From Lachnospiraceae bacterium (GTDB taxonomy: Bacteria > Bacillota > Clostridia > Lachnospirales > Lachnospiraceae), in contig VSOA01000027.1 of assembly GCA_009774585.1 (NCBI GenBank), positions 1 to 21,503 on the forward strand: a DNA stretch of 21,503 bases. Reading direction: 5' to 3'. Positions within the stretch are counted from its first letter, which is position 1. Every line of letters begins with the position of its first letter. The notes beneath the pieces were generated by a model, which was given only the letters and a program-made list of their open reading frames with translations, ran no database searches and was not told where the DNA came from. Positions 14,781 through 21,503 of this stretch are shown piece by piece. The position numbers were made by a program, and so were the translations under genes.

Positions 14781-16130
14781 ATGAAAAAAAGAATGATTGC
14801 AGGTATTTTAGCGTCTGTCGTGACAGCAGCTTTGATAACAGGATGCGGCGGAAATGATGCCGGAACGGTTACGGAGGAAGCGCCTGCGAAGACGGAAGAG
14901 GTGCAGGAGACAGAAGATGGAACAAAAGAAGAAACATCAAAAGAAGAGGCATCTGGTGAAAAAGTGACACTTCATTATTACGCATGGAGTGAAGGCGATT
15001 ACCTTAAGGAAATGGTAGATGCGTTTAATGCATCCAGCGAAAATGTAGTGGTGGAAATGACGCAGGTCAGCAGTGATGAGTATGATGATAAACTGATGAC
15101 GATGTTAGCGGGAACCAACGATATCGACGTATTTAATATGCGATCGGGTTCTCTTCTGAGCAATCTGGCACAGAGTGGAAATCTGGCTGATATCACACAG
15201 ATGATCAGTGACAGCGGTATGGATATTTCCGTATACGGAACGGGATATGCGGAAACAAAGGTGAACGATAAGTTTTACGGGCTGCCTTATAGGGCATCGG
15301 CATACGGGCTATTCTACAACAAAAAGCTTTTTGATCAGAAAGGAATCGATTATCCTGACAATCTGACGTGGAACGAGTATGCGGATCTTGCGGCGCAACT
15401 GACTGAGGGAGAAGGAAATGACAGGATTTACGGCGGATATATTCCGGATTGGAATAATTGTCCGTATATTACGATTCAGGAGGGATCGAACTTTGCAGAC
15501 GATGATTTGACATCATTACAGAAATGGTGGGAGATGGAGAACAGACTGTACAACACGGACAATTCCCACATGAGTTTCAGCGATATGAAGAGTACCGGTA
15601 CTGACGGCATCAATTTCTTCTGTACCGGAAAATGCTATATGTATCCGGGCGGCGAATGGTCGATCAGCGATGCGCTTACAATGATGAAGAACGACCCGGC
15701 TATTGCGGATAATTTTGAATTGGGAATCGCAACAGTTCCGCAGCCGGAGGGCAGCACGTCACCAGTGACAATCGGCGGTGTAAGTACTTTCATCGGAATC
15801 AGTTCTGCATCGGAGAAGCAGGAGGCGGCTTTTGAGTTTATCTCTTATATGGCAGGAAAAGATGCGGCGAAATATATCGCAGAGGCAGGCGCGATTCCGG
15901 CTTATATCGATGATGAAATTACGGGAATTTTTGAAAATGCCATCGGTGTGTCCGGAGCGGCGAATATTCTCGGACCGTCCAAGATTTCAGAGACGCTTGT
16001 AATGCCGGAATATACCGAACTTCAGACGATTGAAAAAGAAGAAAGAGAGTTGTATCTGATCGGTGAGCAGAGTCTGGAAGAGGGACTTAAGAATTTTGAG
16101 GACCGCAGGGTTGAAGTGATGAATAAATAG
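14781..16130 (+). CDS. CUT1 ABC transporter sugar-binding lipoprotein (family 1)
   Basis: 449 residues. A lipoprotein signal peptide (KKR, hydrophobic stretch, lipobox ITGC with Cys22) is followed by a Glu/Thr-rich tether (~30-58) and an extracellular family 1 solute-binding domain. That domain starts VTLHYYAWSEGDYLKEMVDA and includes TWNEYADLAAQLTE and the GVSTFIGISSASEKQEAAFE region typical of sugar binders. It sits on the outer membrane face and delivers substrate to the two permeases encoded next. The start ATG has AAGGAGG at about 14766-14772. The stop lies 12 bp before the first permease. The partner GH35 enzyme in the operon suggests a galactose-containing oligosaccharide as ligand; this is inference. 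Confidence 0.93.
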   Translation: MKKRMIAGILASVVTAALITGCGGNDAGTVTEEAPAKTEEVQETEDGTKEETSKEEASGEKVTLHYYAWSEGDYLKEMVDAFNASSENVVVEMTQVSSDEYDDKLMTMLAGTNDIDVFNMRSGSLLSNLAQSGNLADITQMISDSGMDISVYGTGYAETKVNDKFYGLPYRASAYGLFYNKKLFDQKGIDYPDNLTWNEYADLAAQLTEGEGNDRIYGGYIPDWNNCPYITIQEGSNFADDDLTSLQKWWEMENRLYNTDNSHMSFSDMKSTGTDGINFFCTGKCYMYPGGEWSISDALTMMKNDPAIADNFELGIATVPQPEGSTSPVTIGGVSTFIGISSASEKQEAAFEFISYMAGKDAAKYIAEAGAIPAYIDDEITGIFENAIGVSGAANILGPSKISETLVMPEYTELQTIEKEERELYLIGEQSLEEGLKNFEDRRVEVMNK

Positions 16131-16142
16131 GAGGATATGCGA

Positions 16143-17048
16143 ATGTCAGGACTGGGATTAAGGATAAACAAAAGAAAGCTGAAACAGAACCTTATAGGCT
16201 GGGGGTTCATCCTGCCCAGCCTCCTGGCCTTCGGGCTTTTTATGTTTTTGCCGATTCTGTTAGGTTTCTGGTACAGTCTGACGGACTATACAGGACTGTC
16301 GGCGGATTATCATTTTGTGGGGTTTGACAACTATGTAAAGATGTTTCAGGACCGCTATTTCAAAGTGTCCGTGAAGAATAATTGTATTTATGCGGTGTGG
16401 TTTTCTGTGCTCACTATGCTGTTGTCGCTAATGCTGGCAAGCCTGTTAAACAAACTTCTGCGGTTTCGGAAATTCTTCCGTATTTCTTTCTTTATGCCAT
16501 ATATTTCCTCTATGGTATCGGTGGCGGTGATATGGAAAATGATATTAAATCCGCAAGGCGGTCCGCTTAACAGTGTGCTTTCGGGAATCGGAATTGACAA
16601 CCCGCCGCAATGGTTAGCATCTACAACGTGGGCGCTGTATGCGATTGTCATAGTGTCGGTATGGAAGAACTGCGGCTACTATATGATGATTTTTCTGGCG
16701 GGACTTCAGAATGTGCCGGAAAGTCTCTACGAGGCGGCTGCGCTGGACGGTGCGGGTAAAATACAACAGTATCTGCGGATTACCCTGCCGTTGATTAGTC
16801 CCACGATTTTCCTAAATCTTGTTCTGGTAACAATAAATTCGTTTCAGGTTTTTGACCTTGTCAGCGTTATGACTGACGGCGGTCCGGGGATGAGTACGAA
16901 TGTGCTGGCATACCGTATTTATTATGAAGGCTTTAAGAGGATGAATATGGGATATGCGTCTGCAATCGCTTATTTTCTGTTTGCGGTCATTCTTGTGATT
17001 ACACTGGTTCAGTTTGCGGTGCAGAAGCACTGGGTGAATTATGATTAA
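16143..17048 (+). CDS. CUT1 ABC sugar permease, MalF/UgpA type
   Basis: 301 residues from ATG 16143. I prefer this start over ATG 16137 because the AGGAGG at 16129-16134 overlaps the preceding stop and is only 2 bp from 16137 but 8 bp from 16143. Six hydrophobic segments; the N-terminus (IGWGFILPSLLAFGLFMFLPILLGFWYS) is typical. The EAA loop contacting the ATPase is ESLYEAAALDGAGKIQQYLR, with E at ~197. It forms the membrane channel with the next gene's product. No ATPase gene is present, so a shared MsiK/UgpC-type ATPase encoded elsewhere is expected, as is common for CUT1 systems in Firmicutes. Confidence 0.93.
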   Translation: MSGLGLRINKRKLKQNLIGWGFILPSLLAFGLFMFLPILLGFWYSLTDYTGLSADYHFVGFDNYVKMFQDRYFKVSVKNNCIYAVWFSVLTMLLSLMLASLLNKLLRFRKFFRISFFMPYISSMVSVAVIWKMILNPQGGPLNSVLSGIGIDNPPQWLASTTWALYAIVIVSVWKNCGYYMMIFLAGLQNVPESLYEAAALDGAGKIQQYLRITLPLISPTIFLNLVLVTINSFQVFDLVSVMTDGGPGMSTNVLAYRIYYEGFKRMNMGYASAIAYFLFAVILVITLVQFAVQKHWVNYD

Positions 17049-17061
17049 GGAGAGATGCAGC

Positions 17062-17883
17062 ATGAAGAAAAAAATAAAGAACAGCATTTTCTATATGGTA
17101 ATGTTTCTTCTTTCACTGGTAATGGTGTTTCCGTTTCTGTGGATGATTTCCACATCTTTTAAATACGATACACAGGTGTTTACCATTCCCATTGAATGGA
17201 TTCCGAACCCGGTGAACTTAAGCAATTACGTGAAAGTCTGGACGGAGGAACCTTTTCTGATATTCTATAAAAATACGGCTTTGGTAGCTGTTTGCGCTAC
17301 AGTGGGACAAGTCGTTATCAGTGCCTTTGCTGCCTATGCATTTGCAAAGATTAAGTTCGCAGGCAGAAATTTTGTATTCGGTTTATATATTGCTACCATG
17401 ATGGTGCCGTGGCATACGATTATGATTCCGCAGTATCAGATTATCAGCCGGCTGCAGTTGACTGACACGCATCTGGCGCTTATTATGGGGCAGCTTGCAA
17501 GCGCGTTCGGGATTTTCCTGCTGCGGCAGTTCTTCCTGACGATTCCGGATGAATTGATTGAGGCGGCAAGGATAGACGGTGCCGGTGAAATCATAACATT
17601 TGGCCGTATTGTCCTGCCGCAGGCAAAGCCGGCGCTGGCAACGCTCATTATCTTTACGTTTATTCAGGTATGGAATGACTATATGGCGCCGCTCATCTAT
17701 CTGAATACCAAGGAGAAATATACAATCCAGCTTGGACTGAAATTTTTCCAGTCGGAACATACGATGCAGTATACGATTATTATGGCAGGTACGGTCTGCG
17801 CATTGATTCCGATTCTGGTCGTCTTTTTGTTCTTTGAAAAGCAGATTACGAGCGGAATGATTCACAGCGGACTGAAAGGATAG
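17062..17883 (+). CDS. CUT1 ABC sugar permease, MalG/UgpE type
   Basis: 273 residues from ATG 17062, which has AAGGAGAG (17047-17054) at 7 bp. The in-frame ATG at 17041 lies inside the previous gene and has no ribosome binding site. The N-terminus FLLSLVMVFPFLWMISTSFK is characteristic of the MalG branch. The EAA loop is DELIEAARIDGAGEIITFGR (E at ~167), and the C-terminus (FFEKQITSGMIHSGLKG) is the usual one. The gene follows the MalF-type permease by 13 bp and pairs with it. Confidence 0.93.
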   Translation: MKKKIKNSIFYMVMFLLSLVMVFPFLWMISTSFKYDTQVFTIPIEWIPNPVNLSNYVKVWTEEPFLIFYKNTALVAVCATVGQVVISAFAAYAFAKIKFAGRNFVFGLYIATMMVPWHTIMIPQYQIISRLQLTDTHLALIMGQLASAFGIFLLRQFFLTIPDELIEAARIDGAGEIITFGRIVLPQAKPALATLIIFTFIQVWNDYMAPLIYLNTKEKYTIQLGLKFFQSEHTMQYTIIMAGTVCALIPILVVFLFFEKQITSGMIHSGLKG

Positions 17884-17910
17884 TAAAGAAGAGAGAGAGG
17901 ATTGACAAAT

Positions 17911-20508
17911 ATGGTACATACAATCGAAGAAATCAGAATGGACGGTACAGGCATAAAACTGCAAGGAGAACATCGGCTGCTGCTTGTTTCCTCTCTGTTT
18001 TATTTCAGGATACCCAGAGAGCGGTGGAGAGATAGGATGCAGCTTTTAAAGGCAGCGGGATATCATGCAATTGACGTTTATTTTCCGTGGAACTATCATC
18101 AGATTTCCCCGGATGAATGGTGCTTTGAAGAAAACAGGGATGTGGAATATTTCTTGAAGCTGGCGGCGGAAAATGAATTGTATGTCATCGCAAGACCGGG
18201 TCCTTATATCTGTTCGGAATGGGACGGAGGAGGAATACCGGCATGGCTGTGGGAGAAGGAAGTGGCGGTAAGGCAGGATGACGCCGTTTTCTTACAAGAA
18301 ATGCAAAGCTGGTATGGGAAGATTCTGCCTATTATTGCAAAATATCAGCTCGGAATGCAGGGAACGGTTATTTGTATGCAGATAGAGAATGAACTGGATT
18401 TCTATCGGTGTGTCAGCCCGGTCAGTTACATGGATAAGCTAAAAAGGATGGCGGAAGGACTGGAAATCAGAGTGCCGCTGTTCTATTGCTGCGGACAGAA
18501 TGATATGCTGCGAGGTGGTGGACTGACGCCGGGATTATATACGGCTTTTAACGTATATGCTGCGGGCGATAATGAGAATCTGGAACAGAGGGTGGCACAT
18601 TTATATGATTCCGTACAGGAACGGGATATGCCCTTGCTGGTAACGGAGACAAACAGAGAGCACGGATACTTAAAAAGACTGCTTGCATGCGGCGCGAAGT
18701 TGATTAGTCCCTATAACCAGACGGCAGGCAGCACCATGGATTATTACAATGGAATCAGTAACTGGGGAACCGACGAAGAGCCGACGGCGTTTATGACGTC
18801 GGATTACGATTTCAAATCCATGATCGGTTCGGCAGGAGAAGTAAACGGTGAGTTTATGGAGGCGCGGCTGCTTTCCGGTCTGATCGGAACGCTGGGAGAG
18901 GATTTGGCTAAAGCGGTTCCAAGCTATGATGAGGATGTAAGCATCTGTTCGGCCGGAAAGGTAAATACTGTAATTCCGGCGCTTGTGATGGAGCGGGGAA
19001 TGCTGGTGGCAATCTCTAATCTGGAACAAGCCCGGAATATGAAAGTCCGGATGAGTCAAAATGTGTTTGAAATTACCATGCGGGCAGTGGAAACGAAGCT
19101 TTTGCCGTGGAAGTTCCATGTGAGTGAAAACTGCGAAATTCGATATTGCAATTATGAAGTAGGGTGGATTGAGGAAGTGGACGGGCAGACTCGCGTGTGT
19201 TTGTACGGAGAAGGAAGGTTGGAATGTCTATTAGTAGGACAAACAGGGGAAAGCCTCATCTGCAAAGAGGAGATAGATGGAGAATACTGCTTTGTATACG
19301 AAGGTGTTCTTTTTACGGCAGGAAGTTTACATAAAATGGCATCCGAAAGGATTCCCGGGCTTACGGATTTGAGAGGGACGATGGAAGAACACAAAGAGAC
19401 GTACAAAGTCACGGAACTTCTTGCCGGAGAATGTGAACTGCGCTGCACAGAGACAAGAAAACCTGTACAGGAAATGGAAAAGATGGGACAGTATCGGGGA
19501 ATAGGACGTTACCGGATAGAACTTCAGGAAGAAGGAGAATATCTTCTGGCAGGAGCAGCGGATTTAATCACCATCCACAACGGAGGAAATAGACGGACCG
19601 TATTTTCTGACGGCGGATGTATGGTACGGAAACTGGCAAAAGGAGAACTGTGTCTGTACACGGAAATCTGGGGGCACAGTAATTTTGACGACATACGCTG
19701 CCCGGGGCTGCGGATGGGATCCCTGAAAGGCATAAACGGACTGATACAAATTACGGCACGAGAAGACATTACGGAAAGCTGGATGTTCGATTTGGATGAG
19801 GAGCCGTGGGGGGAAACATACTTTTTCAGACATTCGCCATATAATACGATTATGGGAATCGATGGGTATATCCGTGCGGTTTCACCGTTAAAAACAGTCT
19901 ATACAAGGTCGGTCTTTACGCAGGACGGAGAAGACGCGCTGTTTTTGCATTTTGAGAAAGCGCACTGCATGATAGGTGTTTATGTGAATAACCGTTATGT
20001 TGGAATGGTGCAGAAAAGTAATCCTTATATGGATTTAAGTAAATTTGCGGGCAGCGGTAATCTGGAACTGACGCTGCGGATAATCAGGAGGTATTACAAT
20101 GAAGCGGCAGGGAAAGTGACGCTTCTTAAAGGCAGCAGAGTTCTTACGTGCATGTACGGAGAAGTAAAACCTGTCGGTGCGGAAAAGAAACGGATATGTA
20201 CGCTCCCCATGGTTCTTAAGCAGGGTGAAAACCGTTTTCTGAAACTTATACCGTGGGAGATAAGGGAGAAAGATATAAAGCTGTTCTTTAAGGGAAAAGA
20301 CATAAAACTGACGATTTCTGCAGGAGGTCATACGGCGGGACGTATTCTGCTTCAGGAGAAGAATATGCCTGTAATGGCAGGTGGCAGGCGGGATGTAATC
20401 CATCTGTGTAAGGAATGGTGTGACGAGATTGAGATCTGGTGTCAGGCGACAGGCGAAGAACCGCTTCTTGAAGAAATTGTTGTAGAAGAGTACGGTCGAT
20501 TCGTGTGA
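17911..20508 (+). CDS. GH35 beta-galactosidase-like glycoside hydrolase
   Basis: 865 residues. The N-terminal (beta/alpha)8 barrel matches GH35: YFRIPRERWRDRMQLLKAAG, IDVYFPWNYHQ, then YVIARPGPYICSEWDGGGIP. The probable acid/base is E161 in MQIENEL and the nucleophile E246 in LLVTETN. GH35 enzymes are retaining and release terminal beta-linked galactose or related sugars. Residues after ~330 form accessory beta-rich regions with no motif I can name. No signal peptide, so it acts in the cytoplasm on imported substrate, fitting the three transporter genes before it (27 bp gap). Start ATG 17911 is chosen over TTG 17902 because GAGAGAGG ends at 17900. The conserved SGxxHYFR of the family is altered to SSLFYFR. 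A side activity on other beta-glycosides cannot be excluded. Confidence 0.9.
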   Translation: MVHTIEEIRMDGTGIKLQGEHRLLLVSSLFYFRIPRERWRDRMQLLKAAGYHAIDVYFPWNYHQISPDEWCFEENRDVEYFLKLAAENELYVIARPGPYICSEWDGGGIPAWLWEKEVAVRQDDAVFLQEMQSWYGKILPIIAKYQLGMQGTVICMQIENELDFYRCVSPVSYMDKLKRMAEGLEIRVPLFYCCGQNDMLRGGGLTPGLYTAFNVYAAGDNENLEQRVAHLYDSVQERDMPLLVTETNREHGYLKRLLACGAKLISPYNQTAGSTMDYYNGISNWGTDEEPTAFMTSDYDFKSMIGSAGEVNGEFMEARLLSGLIGTLGEDLAKAVPSYDEDVSICSAGKVNTVIPALVMERGMLVAISNLEQARNMKVRMSQNVFEITMRAVETKLLPWKFHVSENCEIRYCNYEVGWIEEVDGQTRVCLYGEGRLECLLVGQTGESLICKEEIDGEYCFVYEGVLFTAGSLHKMASERIPGLTDLRGTMEEHKETYKVTELLAGECELRCTETRKPVQEMEKMGQYRGIGRYRIELQEEGEYLLAGAADLITIHNGGNRRTVFSDGGCMVRKLAKGELCLYTEIWGHSNFDDIRCPGLRMGSLKGINGLIQITAREDITESWMFDLDEEPWGETYFFRHSPYNTIMGIDGYIRAVSPLKTVYTRSVFTQDGEDALFLHFEKAHCMIGVYVNNRYVGMVQKSNPYMDLSKFAGSGNLELTLRIIRRYYNEAAGKVTLLKGSRVLTCMYGEVKPVGAEKKRICTLPMVLKQGENRFLKLIPWEIREKDIKLFFKGKDIKLTISAGGHTAGRILLQEKNMPVMAGGRRDVIHLCKEWCDEIEIWCQATGEEPLLEEIVVEEYGRFV

Positions 20509-20530
20509 AATCAGAGTGTGACATATGATT

Positions 20531-20585
20531 GAGGATAGATAAAGATATTGTTTTCAGGTATCTTTCTATCCTCTTTTTCTTTTCT
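20531..20585 (+). terminator. Rho-independent terminator of the sugar operon
   Basis: GAGGATAG plus AAAGATA (20531-20547, 2-nt bulge) pairs with TATCTTTCTATCCTC (20559-20573) around an 11-nt loop, followed by a strong T-rich tract (TTTTTCTTTT). Confidence 0.9.
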
Positions 20586-20608
20586 TGGAAAAGTTGTTCG
20601 ATAAAAAA

Positions 20609-20632
20609 GAGTTGGTGAAATTTATTTACGCA
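20609..20632 (+). repeat. Intergenic motif, copy 2 of 2
   Basis: Matches 12258-12281 at 22 of 24 positions; the 16-bp core GAAATTTATTTACGCA (20617-20632) is exact. Here it overlaps the -35 of the MBL gene promoter. Confidence 0.7.
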
Positions 20633-20653
20633 CAATTTAAAAAATGGTATGAT
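20625..20653 (+). promoter_or_regulatory. Promoter of the MBL-fold gene
   Basis: -35 TTTACG (20625-20630), 17-bp spacer and -10 TATGAT (20648-20653) with an extended -10 TGG (20645-20647). It gives a leader of roughly 80 nt before ATG 20740. Confidence 0.6.
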
Positions 20654-20739
20654 AAATTAAATATAGAAAAATTTGGCTAAGTACATGTCTTAAGAAGGAT
20701 TTACAGCTTGTTTATTGCGGGATTGTAGGAGGGTTGCGT

Positions 20740-21503
20740 ATGGAACTTATGTTTATCGGCGCTGACCATGAGGTTACGGGCAGTTGTCATTATCTGCGTG
20801 TCGGAGAGAAGAATATCTTAGTCGATTACGGTATGGAACAGGGAGCAAATGTATTTGAGAATTGCGAATTGCCGGTGGATCCTGCTCTGATTGATTATGT
20901 GTTCCTGACACATGCGCATGTAGACCATTCCGGTCTGCTGCCGCTATTGTTTGCCAGAGGATTCAGAGGCAGTATTTATGCGACGGAGGCGACTTGCGAT
21001 CTGTGCAGCATCATGTTGCGTGACTGCGCACATATCCAGATGCATGAGGCGGAATGGAAGAATCGTAAGGCGAAGAGAAGCGCTGATAACGCGGTGGTTG
21101 AGCCGCTCTATACGATGGAGGACGCAGACGGGGCGATCAGAAGGCTTGTGCCATGCGATTATGAAAGCATTGTTACGGTCTGCGAAGAAGTGAAAATAAG
21201 ATTTACGGATATCGGGCATCTGCTCGGATCTTCCAGTATCGAAGTATGGGCGACGGAAGACGGTGTGACGAAGAAAATTGTATTCTCCGGAGATATCGGT
21301 AACAGCGACCAGCCGTTAATCAAGAACCCCAAGCCGACGAAAGAAGCCGACTATGTAGTGATGGAGTCTACATACGGGGACAGACTGCAAAGTAAGAATA
21401 AACCCGAGTAAATATCAGAACTTACGAGAATATTACAGACGAATTTAGACAAGGGTGGCAATGTCGTAATTACTACTGTTCAAGTAGGAAGAACGCAGGA
21501 GAT
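20740..21503 (+). pseudogene. MBL-fold beta-CASP RNase-like gene with an in-frame stop (3' end outside window)
   Basis: ATG 20740 has AGGAGGG (20727-20733) at 6 bp. The first 223 codons give a metallo-beta-lactamase core of the beta-CASP RNA-processing type (YSH1-like). The metal ligands are present: HAHVDH (58-63), H160 in GHLLGS, and D185 in FSGDIGN, followed by MESTYGDRL. A TAA at 21409-21411 (codon 224) stops the frame. The same frame then reads ISELTRILQTNLDKGGNVVI followed by TTVQVGRTQE, which is recognisable family sequence; the usual text is a Tyr codon at the stop and PSFAVGRTQE at the end. The gene is therefore interrupted by a nonsense change, unless the base is a sequencing error. 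The product would lack the beta-CASP domain and should be inactive. Confidence 0.8.

Noticed and set aside
1..21503. CRISPR array, tRNA/rRNA genes, intact insertion sequence or prophage genes
   Set aside because: No regularly spaced direct repeats, cloverleaf-like segments, transposase with intact frame or phage genes were seen on either strand.

Overview
The window looks like a chromosomal segment of a Gram-positive, spore-forming Clostridia, most likely a Lachnospiraceae. This is inferred from strong AGGAGG-type ribosome binding sites, mid-GC coding with AT-rich gaps, a YtaF-type sporulation membrane protein, a clostridial MoxR/DUF58/VWA operon, a CUT1 sugar transporter with no ATPase gene of its own, and a remnant of an Rpn/PD-(D/E)XK 'transposase'. 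No rRNA, tRNA, CRISPR array or intact insertion sequence was seen.

Region 1 (1-7530, + strand): the C-terminal end of a Gly/Asn/Gln-rich protein, then a MoxR AAA+ ATPase, a DUF58 protein and a 1486-residue membrane protein. The last joins a BatA-like N-terminus to two more von Willebrand A modules and a glutamine-amidotransferase-like module. A GreA-type elongation factor follows and ends in a hairpin. The MoxR/DUF58/VWA set probably forms one envelope-associated system. A 22-bp palindrome with a nested 8-codon ORF lies between moxR and the DUF58 gene.

Region 2 (7552-12198): a Rob-like AraC/GyrI regulator (-), a frameshifted Rpn-family C-terminal remnant (-), a P-type Ca2+-transporting ATPase (+), and a YtaF/MntP-like protein (-) whose 3' end overlaps that of the ATPase by 47 bp.

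Region 3 (12258-20585, + strand): a two-component system (multi-pass histidine kinase and NarL/LuxR response regulator, genes overlapping by 50 bp), two tandem hairpins, then an operon with a sugar-binding lipoprotein, two CUT1 permeases and an intracellular GH35 beta-galactosidase-like enzyme. This reads as uptake of a galactoside oligosaccharide followed by cytosolic hydrolysis. Control by the adjacent two-component system is possible but not shown.

Region 4 (20609-21503): a promoter and an MBL-fold beta-CASP RNase-like gene with an in-frame TAA at codon 224. Recognisable family sequence continues past it to the window edge. The least expected observations are the triple-VWA fusion, the palindrome/mini-ORF, the Rpn remnant, the interrupted MBL gene, and a 24-bp intergenic motif (22/24 identical) placed upstream of both the kinase gene and the MBL gene.
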